A stretch of 44,858 bases of DNA, taken from the NCBI RefSeq assembly GCF_014648555.1, contig NZ_BMRI01000011.1, forward strand, positions 1 to 44,858, given 5' to 3'. The position numbers and the translations under genes were made by a program. Source of the DNA: Kitasatospora griseola. GTDB lineage: Bacteria > Actinomycetota > Actinomycetes > Streptomycetales > Streptomycetaceae. The notes under the pieces were generated by a model, which ran no database searches, was not told the DNA's origin, and saw nothing but the letters and a program-made list of their open reading frames with translations. This document shows, piece after piece, positions 9,613-15,910 of this stretch (position 1 is the stretch's first letter; each line of letters opens with the position of its first letter).

Positions 9613-9622
9613 CCTCCGTCAG
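9609..9622. terminator. Mini-hairpin containing both convergent stop codons
   Basis: CTGAC (9609-9613) and GTCAG (9618-9622) pair around CTCC. The TGA codons of the SDR-like gene and of mazG each fall within one arm. The stem is short, so termination is uncertain. Confidence 0.3.
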
Positions 9623-10617
9623 TCCGTCTCGGGCAGGCCCTCCGCGGTCCGCACCGCCCGGCGGTAGCGCCGGGCGGCGGCCCGCAGGGCCGCGTCCACG
9701 TCCACGCCGTGGTCGTAGCCGCGCTGGGCGATCGCCAGCAGCAGGTCGCCGGCCGACTCGGCGGTGAGTTCGGCGGGCAGCTCGTACGGCGCGTCCGGCA
9801 CCCCGGTGAACCGCGCACGGCGCACCCGGGAGACCAGCTTCGCCGCGTAGGCCAGCGCGGGCAGGCCGGCCGGCACGCCGTCCAGCACCGATTCGCGCTG
9901 CTTCTCGGCGGCCTTCAGCTGCTCCCAGTTGGCCTCCGTCTCGGCGGAGTCCTCGACGCTGACGTCGCCGAACACGTGCGGGTGGCGGTACATCAGCTTC
10001 TCGACGATGTCGCCCGCCACGTCGTCGATCGAGAACGGGTCCTCGGCGTCCTCCTCGGCGATCCGGGAGTGGAAGAACACCTGGAGCAGCACGTCCCCAA
10101 GTTCCTCGCGGAGGGTCGGCCGGTCGTCCTCCTCGATCGCCTCGACCAGTTCGAACGCCTCCTCGACCAGGTACTTCACCAGGCTCCGGTGGGTCTGCTC
10201 GGCGTCCCAGGGGCAGCCGCCGGGCGAGCGCAGGCGGTCCATCACCGAGACCAGGTCCAGCAGCCGGGCGCCCGGCAGGTCGTACGAACCCGGCAGCACC
10301 TCGATCTCCGGGTGCTCGCCGGCCTCCTCCACCGCGATCCTGGCCAGCGCGTCGGTCAGCCCCGGGTCGCCGTCCGGGCTCTCCAGCCACACCGCGGGGG
10401 CCTCGGCGAGCAGCTGCCGGGCCAGCGCCGGGGCGGTGCCCCGTTCGACCAGCCGGGGCTCGACGCCGGCGGCGCGCAGCGCGGGCAGCTGCGGGTGGTC
10501 GGCGACGCCGACCAGCACCACGGGCGCCGAGCGGAGGGCCTCCCAGGCCGGCCAGCCGAGCAGGCCGGGTGCGACGCGGTGGGTGGTGGTGAGCAGGATC
10601 AGCTTCGGAGTGTCCAC
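9619..10617 (-). CDS. mazG: MazG nucleoside triphosphate pyrophosphohydrolase
   Basis: MazG hydrolyses (d)NTPs, including oxidised ones, to monophosphates and PPi, a cytosolic house-cleaning activity. The 332-aa protein has an N-terminal domain resembling a truncated SAM-methylase fold (residues 1 to about 115), then the MazG domain beginning at MDRLRSPGGCPWDAEQTHRSL. The Mg-binding EExxE...ExxD set is present: EEAFELVEAIEE and REELGDVLLQVFFHSRIAEE. A second, degenerate MazG-like region follows. The start is GTG at 10617. The combination with eno and mfd in one neighbourhood is the mycobacterial arrangement (Rv1020-Rv1023 region). It follows the JmjC genes on the same strand with a 61-base gap. 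Confidence 0.95.
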   Translation of the reverse strand: MDTPKLILLTTTHRVAPGLLGWPAWEALRSAPVVLVGVADHPQLPALRAAGVEPRLVERGTAPALARQLLAEAPAVWLESPDGDPGLTDALARIAVEEAGEHPEIEVLPGSYDLPGARLLDLVSVMDRLRSPGGCPWDAEQTHRSLVKYLVEEAFELVEAIEEDDRPTLREELGDVLLQVFFHSRIAEEDAEDPFSIDDVAGDIVEKLMYRHPHVFGDVSVEDSAETEANWEQLKAAEKQRESVLDGVPAGLPALAYAAKLVSRVRRARFTGVPDAPYELPAELTAESAGDLLLAIAQRGYDHGVDVDAALRAAARRYRRAVRTAEGLPETD

Positions 10618-10678
10618 GGCACCGAACCTACAACGACGCCGGACGGGGCGGCCGAGCGGTTTTCCCGCGCGGGGCCGG

Positions 10679-11554
10679 TCACCCGGCGGGCTGCAGCATG
10701 ATCTGGCGGGTGACGGCCAGCAGGTCGGCGGGCGTCAGCTCGGCCAGCAGCGCGGTGGCGTGCTCGATCAGCGCGGCGGCCGCATCGGTGAGCGCGGCGT
10801 CGTCCAGCGGGCGGCCCGGCAGGGCGAGGCTGTCGGCCAGCAGGCTCTGCGCGACGGTGTACAGGTTGGCGCTGGCCGCCTCCCGGATGGTCAGCGACAG
10901 GTGCGTGGACGGCGCGCCGTCCTCGGCGCGGGCCCGGTGCGCGAATCCGCGCGGCACGTACAGCACCTCGCCCGGCTGCAGGACGGTCTCCAGCAGCACC
11001 TCGCCCGGGTCGCCGTCCTCCCGGTCGGGCACCCAGTTGCCGTCGGCCGGCCCGCCGTGCACCCACCAGCGCTTGGCCCCGGAGATCTGCACCACCAGCA
11101 CGTCCGCGTCGTCGCGGTGCACCGGGCGGCCCTGGGTGCCGGGCGGGGTGTGGAACCAGAACGCCTCGACCTGTCGGCCGATCTCCGCGGCCAGGCCGCG
11201 GGCCAGCTCGCGCACCCCGTCGTGCCACTGGTCGACGTAGCGCAGCAGCAGCGTCGCCTGCTCGTCCCGGATCAGCGCCCGCACGGCCGCGCCGTCGGCG
11301 TACCCCCCGACCACCTCGCCGAGCACCACTCGCGGCGGGCAGAACCGCTCGACGGGCAGGTGGGCGTCGCGCTGCACCAGGCCCAGGTACGGCACCTTCA
11401 GCAGGCCGTGGTCGAGCAGTCGGTCGAGTTCGGCGGCGGGCAGCACGTCCACCGGCGGGCGCGAAGGGCGCAGCACGGCCGGGGTGGTGCGCCACAGCTC
11501 GGTGCGGAACTGCTCCTCGTCCGCGACGAAGCGGCTCAGCCAGGTCTCGGTCAT
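10679..11554 (-). CDS. JmjC/cupin 2-oxoglutarate oxygenase, copy 2
   Basis: This is a predicted Fe(II)/2-oxoglutarate-dependent hydroxylase of the bacterial ribosomal-oxygenase-like JmjC class, 291 aa, cytosolic. The facial triad is intact: His146 and Asp148 in PVHRDDADVL and His206 in VPRGFAHRA. Lys161 in SGAKRWWVHGG is placed to bind 2-oxoglutarate. A helical C-terminal domain (about 215-291) resembles the dimerisation region of the class. The ATG at 11554 has GAGGAG 8 bases upstream. It is a diverged paralogue of the neighbour at 11630, sharing the CPPRV, RALIRD, HRD and PGEVLYVP blocks. Located downstream of two precursor-peptide genes, it is inferred to modify peptide side chains (His, Asn, Asp or Arg); a role on ribosomal protein is the alternative. 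Confidence 0.85.
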   Translation of the reverse strand: MTETWLSRFVADEEQFRTELWRTTPAVLRPSRPPVDVLPAAELDRLLDHGLLKVPYLGLVQRDAHLPVERFCPPRVVLGEVVGGYADGAAVRALIRDEQATLLLRYVDQWHDGVRELARGLAAEIGRQVEAFWFHTPPGTQGRPVHRDDADVLVVQISGAKRWWVHGGPADGNWVPDREDGDPGEVLLETVLQPGEVLYVPRGFAHRARAEDGAPSTHLSLTIREAASANLYTVAQSLLADSLALPGRPLDDAALTDAAAALIEHATALLAELTPADLLAVTRQIMLQPAG

Positions 11555-11629
11555 GGTCGGGTCTCCTCTGAGGCTCAGGCAGCGGGGTCGGGTGGCGGGT
11601 CGAGGCAGGGTGGGTTCAGGCAGGCGGGT

Positions 11630-12499
11630 TCAGGCGGTGGGTCGGCTGCTGTACGCGGCGCGGCGGGCGGCGGACACCAGCTCGGCGGGGTCGGCGGTGG
11701 CGATCCGGGTGCGCAGGTGGTCGAGCAGCTGCGCACCGGCCTCCAGCAGGTCGTCCTCGTCGCGGGGGCGGGCCGGCAGTTCGAGCCCCTCGGCGAGCAG
11801 GGTGCGCAGTTGGGTGCGCAGGTGGACGGCGCAGGCCTCGCGCAGGGCGATCGTCAGGTGCAGCGAGGGGCCGTCCTCGGTGGCGCGGGCGGTGTGGGCG
11901 TAGCCGTTGGGCACGTACAGCACCTCGCCCGGGTGGACGACGGTGTCCAGCAGGCACGGGCCCGGGTTGTCCTCGCGGACCGGCTGCCAGCTCGGCTCGG
12001 TCGGCCCGCCGTACACCTGCCAGTGCTTGTGGCCGCTGAGCTGGATGACCAGGATGTCGCCCTCGTCGCGGTGCACCGGGCCGTGCCGGCCGGGCTGCGA
12101 GTAGAACATGAACGCCTCGGTGAGCCGGCCCAGGCTCTCGGACAGGCCGGCGGTGAGCGCGCGCACTGCCGGGTGCCAGTGGTTGAGGTAGCGCAGCTGC
12201 AGCGTGGCGTTGCGGTCCCGGATCAGCGCCCGCACCCGCTCCGGGTCGAGACACCCCTCCAGCGTCCGGCCGGCGATCACCCGCGGCGGGCAGTACTCCT
12301 CCTGCGGCACGGTGCCCTCGACGGTGAACAGCCCCGCGTACGGGTCGCGCAGCGTCCCCTCGTCGATCAGGTCGAACAGGCTCTCCACGGTGAGCACTTC
12401 GGTGGGCGGATCGGCGGGGCGGAGCACCACCGGGCCCTGGCGCCAGTGCTTGCGCAGGAAGGTCTCGGGGTCGTCGACGCAGCGTTCCAGCCAGTCCAT
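11630..12499 (-). CDS. JmjC/cupin 2-oxoglutarate oxygenase, copy 1
   Basis: The 289-aa paralogue of the adjacent oxygenase keeps all metal ligands: His143 and Asp145 in PVHRDEGDIL and His202 in NGYAHTA. Lys158 in SGHKHWQVYGG is a plausible 2-oxoglutarate contact. The N-terminus (MDWLERCVDDPETFLRKHW) is the usual JmjC capping region. The two paralogues differ strongly outside the core, suggesting different substrate positions rather than redundancy. GAGAGGAA precedes the ATG at 12499. It follows precursor peptide A after a 108-base gap containing a hairpin (12563-12586), and a 75-base gap separates it from copy 2. No radical-SAM, LanM or YcaO enzyme is nearby, so these oxygenases are the only obvious tailoring enzymes. 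Confidence 0.85.
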   Translation of the reverse strand: MDWLERCVDDPETFLRKHWRQGPVVLRPADPPTEVLTVESLFDLIDEGTLRDPYAGLFTVEGTVPQEEYCPPRVIAGRTLEGCLDPERVRALIRDRNATLQLRYLNHWHPAVRALTAGLSESLGRLTEAFMFYSQPGRHGPVHRDEGDILVIQLSGHKHWQVYGGPTEPSWQPVREDNPGPCLLDTVVHPGEVLYVPNGYAHTARATEDGPSLHLTIALREACAVHLRTQLRTLLAEGLELPARPRDEDDLLEAGAQLLDHLRTRIATADPAELVSAARRAAYSSRPTA

Positions 12500-12562
12500 G
12501 GCGGTGTTCCTCTCCGGTGTCCGGGTGGGGCAGGGAAGTCGGGGTCGGGGCGGACGCGGGGC

Positions 12563-12586
12563 GCCGGCGGCGGCAGGGCCGCCGGC
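12563..12586. terminator. Hairpin between precursor A and the oxygenases
   Basis: GCCGGCGGC (12563-12571) pairs perfectly with GCCGCCGGC (12578-12586) around six bases. In this position it could act as a partial terminator, giving far more precursor mRNA than enzyme mRNA, as is common in peptide biosynthesis operons. Confidence 0.6.
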
Positions 12587-12607
12587 ACCCCGGGCGTGGT
12601 GCGTCGA

Positions 12608-12805
12608 TCAGATGACGTCGGGGTAGCAGGCGCCGCAGCCGTCCGTGGTGGCGTGACCGGCACTCACCGACGGCGCGGTCGCGGCCTGAGCGACGGCCGG
12701 CGCGAACACCGCACCACCCACGGCGGCGGCCACCGCCACCGACAACGCCGCCTGACGGGCCAGCGCAGCGAACTTCGAAGCCGACTCAGTGGACTGAACA
12801 CCCAT
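12608..12805 (-). CDS. Secreted precursor peptide A, 65 aa
   Basis: This is a small peptide with a Sec-type leader: n-region to about residue 18 (Lys11, Arg17), hydrophobic stretch 19-38, and an AQA cleavage site predicted after Ala41. This leaves a 24-residue product beginning ATAPSVSAGH. The C-terminal block DGCGACYPDVI carries Cys57 and Cys60 (CxxC-like CGAC) and one His (51). The ATG at 12805 has AAGGAG 8 bases upstream. It is 64/65 identical to precursor B (Gln18 here, His18 there), with the mature part identical. I do not recognise the family. The adjacent JmjC enzymes suggest hydroxylation, and the cysteines could form a disulfide or bind metal. Confidence 0.8.
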   Translation of the reverse strand: MGVQSTESASKFAALARQAALSVAVAAAVGGAVFAPAVAQAATAPSVSAGHATTDGCGACYPDVI

Positions 12806-12852
12806 GACAGAACTCCTTGTTGAGAGGGGGAACCGAGGAATGACGAGCTGGC

Positions 12853-13050
12853 TCAGATGACGTCGGGGTAGCAGGCGCCGCAACCGTCCGTGGTGGCGTG
12901 ACCGGCACTCACCGACGGCGCGGTCGCGGCCTGGGCCACGGCCGGCGCGAACACCGCACCACCCACGGCGGCGGCCACCGCCACCGACAACGCCGCATGA
13001 CGGGCCAGCGCAGCGAACTTCGAAGCCGACTCAGTGGACTGAACACCCAT
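12853..13050 (-). CDS. Secreted precursor peptide B, 65 aa
   Basis: This is the tandem twin of precursor A and the first of the two to be transcribed. It has the same leader, the same AQA cleavage site and the same 24-residue product with the DGCGACYPDVI end. The single difference is His18 in place of Gln, inside the leader at the edge of the hydrophobic core. AAGGAG precedes the ATG at 13050. It follows the small cupin-like gene after 88 bases, which could contain its own promoter, although I see no consensus there. Two identical products suggest abundant peptide output rather than diversification. Confidence 0.8.
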   Translation of the reverse strand: MGVQSTESASKFAALARHAALSVAVAAAVGGAVFAPAVAQAATAPSVSAGHATTDGCGACYPDVI

Positions 13051-13138
13051 GACAGAACTCCTTGGAGAGAGGGGGGATGAATCGGGAGGAAATGGGCGAC
13101 CGGAGGCATGTTTGGGCCCGGCCGCAGGTGGTGCGGGG

Positions 13139-13531
13139 TCAGGCGGTCGGGATCCGCAGGGCCAGGGGTTCGGCGCCGGGGCGGCACTGGAGGTCGCAGC
13201 TGCAGCCCGGGGGCAGCAGCAGCCAGTGGCCGGGGAGGAGCCGGACGCCCTGTCGGGTTCCGGTGTCGTCGGGTCGGACCCGACTGCCGCCGTGGTGCTG
13301 GAAGAGCAGCAGGCTGCTGTCCTCCGCTGCGGTGAGCCGCCGGACGGGCCGGCTCGGGGCGGGTTCGACGGGGCGGCCGAGGTGGTGACGCAGGGTCTCG
13401 GCCCAGTGGGCCGCGCCCGACACGTCGTCGGTCCACAGGAGTGCCGGGCCGGTGCCGAGGCGGCGGTTCAGGAAGGCGACGACCTCGCGTTCCGGGTCGG
13501 CCGTACGGTTCTCGTCCTGTCCCCACTGCAT
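13139..13531 (-). CDS. Small cupin-like protein of the peptide locus, 130 aa
   Basis: This is a cytosolic protein without recognisable family. The C-terminal part, LLPGHWLLLPPGCSCDLQC, aligns in style with the PGEVLYVP strand of the neighbouring JmjC enzymes, and FQHHGGSRV lies where their metal-binding strand would be. No HxD motif is seen, so it is probably a non-catalytic cupin. Four possible ligands (HH, CSC, C) leave open an unusual metal site. The ATG at 13531 has GGAGG 7 bases upstream. Being first in the operon just upstream of the precursors, it may be a chaperone or leader-binding partner for the oxygenases. The function is inferred from context only. Confidence 0.7.
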   Translation of the reverse strand: MQWGQDENRTADPEREVVAFLNRRLGTGPALLWTDDVSGAAHWAETLRHHLGRPVEPAPSRPVRRLTAAEDSSLLLFQHHGGSRVRPDDTGTRQGVRLLPGHWLLLPPGCSCDLQCRPGAEPLALRIPTA

Positions 13532-13607
13532 GTCGTCACCTCCGTCTCCGCTGTCCCGGCGGGGCCCGGTGTGCCCCGCTGAGATCAATACTGCGGGGCG
13601 GCCGGAT

Positions 13608-13621
13608 TGACGCACAGTCAC
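13608..13621. promoter_or_regulatory. Candidate operator of the peptide operon
   Basis: TGACGCACAGTCAC contains the inverted repeat TGAC-N5-GTCA and lies 77 bases upstream of the 13531 start. It matches 461-474 at 13 of 14 bases. The obvious candidate binder is the LuxR-type protein encoded immediately upstream, but this is untested. Confidence 0.4.
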
Positions 13622-13688
13622 GGATTGCCGGTCCCCGGCGGGCGGTAACGGGACCACGTGACACGCGGTCGGCGAGCGGCGGGCGACG

Positions 13689-14714
13689 TCAGTCGTCGAG
13701 CAGGCCGGCCTTCGCGGCGGCCACGCCCGCCTGGAAGCGGCTCTCGGCGCCCAACTCGTCCATGATGTCGGCGATGTGGCGGCGCGCGGTGCGCAGCGAC
13801 ATGCCGAGACGGCGGGCGATGGCCTCGTCCTTGAGGCCGGCGGCGAGCATCCGCACGATGGTGCGGTCGAGTTCCTGGGAGACCTGTTCGAGGCCGTCCT
13901 CGGCGGCGGCGGCGAACGGGCGGGCGAGCGACCAGGCCTGCTCGAAGATGTCGCAGAGGTAGGCGAGCATCGCCTCCTGTCGGACCACCAGCGCGCCCCA
14001 GGTGCCGTCGCTGAGCGGCAGGAAAGCGAGTTCGCGGTCGAAGACGATGAGCTGGCCGAACAGCTCGTGCGCCGTGCGGTACTCGGCGCCGAGGGCGGTC
14101 GCGGCTTCCACGTAGGCCTGGCTGGGGCCGTTGAAGCGCGCGGTGTGGTGGTACAGGGTGCGCATCCGGACGCCGCGGCCGAGCAGGGCGCGGTCGCGGC
14201 GCAGCGCCTCCTCCATCGCGTCGGGCACCCGGGAGCCGCCGCCGGGCTGGCTGGTGATGACTTCGCTGCGGCATTCGGCGGAGGCCCGGTCGAGTGCGGC
14301 GCGGACATTCAGCAGGTCGGCGATCACCTCGATCTCGCCGGCGCCGCCGGAGTCCCGGACGGCCTGGTGGAAGGGCAGGAAGCCGGCCACCCGGGCCTGG
14401 CGTTCGGCGAGTTCGGCGCGGCTGCGCTGGATCGCGGCCTCGACGGGGGCGGCGAGGGCGGTGATCGCGGTCTGCGGGGGCATGGCCCGCCAGCGTCCGG
14501 GGTCGGACGGGTCGGGCTGGAGCAGCTGCCAGGCGGTCAGCCGGTCCAGGGCGTCGCCGGCGGTGGCCGGGTCGAGCCCCTGGCGGGTGAAGTGCCCGGC
14601 CAGTGCGGCGGGGTCGAGGCGGCCGTGCTCCAGCACCCAGGCGTAGGCCGCGGCGTCGGCCGGATCGGGTACGAACTCGGTTCCGGCGCACGGCGTTTGG
14701 GCCAACAGGTCCAT
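13689..14714 (-). CDS. LuxR-type regulator with N-terminal TrmB-like domain
   Basis: This 341-aa transcription factor has an N-terminal winged-helix-like segment (about residues 20-75, with AAAYAWVLEHGRLDPAALAG), a middle TrmB/effector-like domain (about 110-260, with RGVRMRTLYHHTARFNGP) and a C-terminal LuxR HTH (about 280-335, with TIVRMLAAGLKDEAIARRLG and SLRTARRHIADIM). There is no receiver domain or signal peptide, so it should respond to a ligand or peptide in the cytosol. The ATG at 14714 has GGGGGA upstream. It is divergent from a secreted peptide gene (14872) and upstream of the precursor/oxygenase operon, making it the likely local regulator of both. Confidence 0.87.
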   Translation of the reverse strand: MDLLAQTPCAGTEFVPDPADAAAYAWVLEHGRLDPAALAGHFTRQGLDPATAGDALDRLTAWQLLQPDPSDPGRWRAMPPQTAITALAAPVEAAIQRSRAELAERQARVAGFLPFHQAVRDSGGAGEIEVIADLLNVRAALDRASAECRSEVITSQPGGGSRVPDAMEEALRRDRALLGRGVRMRTLYHHTARFNGPSQAYVEAATALGAEYRTAHELFGQLIVFDRELAFLPLSDGTWGALVVRQEAMLAYLCDIFEQAWSLARPFAAAAEDGLEQVSQELDRTIVRMLAAGLKDEAIARRLGMSLRTARRHIADIMDELGAESRFQAGVAAAKAGLLDD

Positions 14715-14871
14715 TTTCGTCCCCCGGTCATCTTGCTGCCAGAGCAGTTGGTGAGGTGGCTGCACGATGGTTCGGGCACCCCGCGCTCGCCATGCTAGTT
14801 CCAGGCGCCGGCCCCCGGACCGGGAACCGGGCACCAAGATCCGTTCTTCACCGTCCCCAGGAGGACCTGCC

Positions 14872-15063
14872 ATGAAGCGCTTCGCCCGCACCGCCGCGTT
14901 CGCCGGTCTGCTGCTCGCCCTGGCCGGCGCGGCCCCGGCGGTGGTCGCGGCGACGCAGTCCGCGCCGTCGGCGATGGTGCGGGCCGACGGCGCGACTCCG
15001 TCCGGTGACACCTCCTGGGGCGGCAGCTGCGAGCTGCCGCTGTGCCAGCCGGGGCTGTACTAG
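14872..15063 (+). CDS. Secreted small peptide, 63 aa, divergent from the LuxR regulator
   Basis: The peptide has a classical Sec signal (MKRFARTAAF basic start, hydrophobic 9-26, cleavage near AVVAA) and a product of about 36 residues ending in DTSWGGSCELPLCQPGLY, with Cys53 and Cys58. It shares no sequence with precursors A and B except two cysteines near the C-terminus. AGGAGG lies 7 bases before the ATG at 14872. A strong hairpin follows its stop codon. Small secreted peptides divergent from TrmB/LuxR regulators recur in Streptomyces by my recollection; a signalling or self-regulating role is plausible but not shown. The 157-base divergent spacer has no clear promoter consensus. Confidence 0.75.
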   Translation: MKRFARTAAFAGLLLALAGAAPAVVAATQSAPSAMVRADGATPSGDTSWGGSCELPLCQPGLY

Positions 15064-15100
15064 GCCCTGTTCGGCCGATCTTGCCGGGCGGACAGGGCCT
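15062..15100. terminator. Bidirectional terminator after the 14872 peptide gene
   Basis: AGGCCCTGT (15062-15070) pairs with ACAGGGCCT (15092-15100), starting inside the stop codon of the peptide gene. It also lies downstream of the converging lipoprotein gene. Confidence 0.8.
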
Positions 15101-15106
15101 GGGCGG

Positions 15107-15123
15107 GACCGGACCGTCCGGTC
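15107..15123. terminator. 17-base palindrome at the lipoprotein 3' end
   Basis: GACCGGAC-C-GTCCGGTC is a perfect 8+1+8 inverted repeat overlapping the lipoprotein stop codon. It is probably part of the terminator pair here. Confidence 0.5.
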
Positions 15124-15751
15124 AGAGCGGGCGGACGTTCATCGGCAGCCAGTTGTCGGTGGTGTCGGTGAGCCCGATCCGGGCGGCGTCCCACGTGCCG
15201 TAGCGCGGGTTGACCTGGATGTGCAGGGCGGTGCCCGCGTCCACCAGGGCCTTGCGGATCGTGGCGTCGCCGGCGGGGCCGGTCGGGTCCTGGCCGCCGG
15301 CCAGCTTGGCGAGGCCGAGCTGCTGGCGGTAGAAGTCGTCGATCCCGCCGGCCGGCACGCCCTGCTTGACCCGCAGCAGCTCGGCCAGCTTGGCGTCACC
15401 GCCCACGGTGCGGCTGTCCGCGGCCCTGGCGGCGCCGATCTCGCTCGCGTCGACCGTCAGCCGACGTTCCGTCAGGGCCCGGCCGATGACCTTGTCGAGG
15501 ATCAGGTCGTTGACCGCGTGCCGGACCAGCCCGGGCTGCTCGTTCGCCGCCGGGGCGCCGGCCTGCGCACCGCCGACCTCGCGGACCGCCGACAGCCTCG
15601 CCTGCACCTGCGCGATGGTGATCCGCTCGTCGCCGACCACGGCGGCGGAGCCCTGGTGCGCCGGCGCCCCGCCGCAGGCGGAGAGCGCGGCGGCGGCGAT
15701 CGCCACGCCGAGGGCGGCGCGCAGTCGTCGGACGGTGCTGGTGCGGGTCAC
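15122..15751 (-). CDS. SurA-N-like lipoprotein
   Basis: This 209-aa lipoprotein is exported and anchored to the outer face of the membrane: the signal is basic to Arg11, hydrophobic to residue 23, with a lipobox LSAC and lipidated Cys26. The rest resembles the SurA/PpiC N-terminal chaperone region (AAVVGDERITIAQVQARLSAV, ALTERRLTVDASEI) but ends before any parvulin PPIase domain, so it may bind substrates without isomerase activity. The GTG start at 15751 has AGGAGG 5 bases upstream. In actinobacteria such lipoproteins occur near mazG/mfd (compare lpqU in mycobacteria, a different family). It is convergent with the 14872 peptide gene. Confidence 0.85.
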   Translation of the reverse strand: MTRTSTVRRLRAALGVAIAAAALSACGGAPAHQGSAAVVGDERITIAQVQARLSAVREVGGAQAGAPAANEQPGLVRHAVNDLILDKVIGRALTERRLTVDASEIGAARAADSRTVGGDAKLAELLRVKQGVPAGGIDDFYRQQLGLAKLAGGQDPTGPAGDATIRKALVDAGTALHIQVNPRYGTWDAARIGLTDTTDNWLPMNVRPL

Positions 15752-15910
15752 TGGGGCCTCCTGGTCGATGGAGCGCGTTCCGGTGGTGCGTCGCGTTCGT
15801 GGCTGGGACGAACAATAGGGAGCCCCGCCCCCGGGTGCCAGACCCCGCGCGCACGGTGGCCCGTCCGGGATCGACCGCGCCGGCGGCCCGACCCCGCTTC
15901 CGATCGACCG

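Larger units (their letters stand above)
12608..13075. repeat. Recent tandem duplication of the precursor gene
   Basis: Two coding copies, 12608-12805 and 12853-13050, are offset by 245 bases and differ at only four of 198 positions by my reading; only one change alters the protein. The identity includes the ribosome site (AACTCCTT on the plus strand), then fades. The low divergence indicates recent duplication or gene conversion, with selection for dosage possible. Confidence 0.9.
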
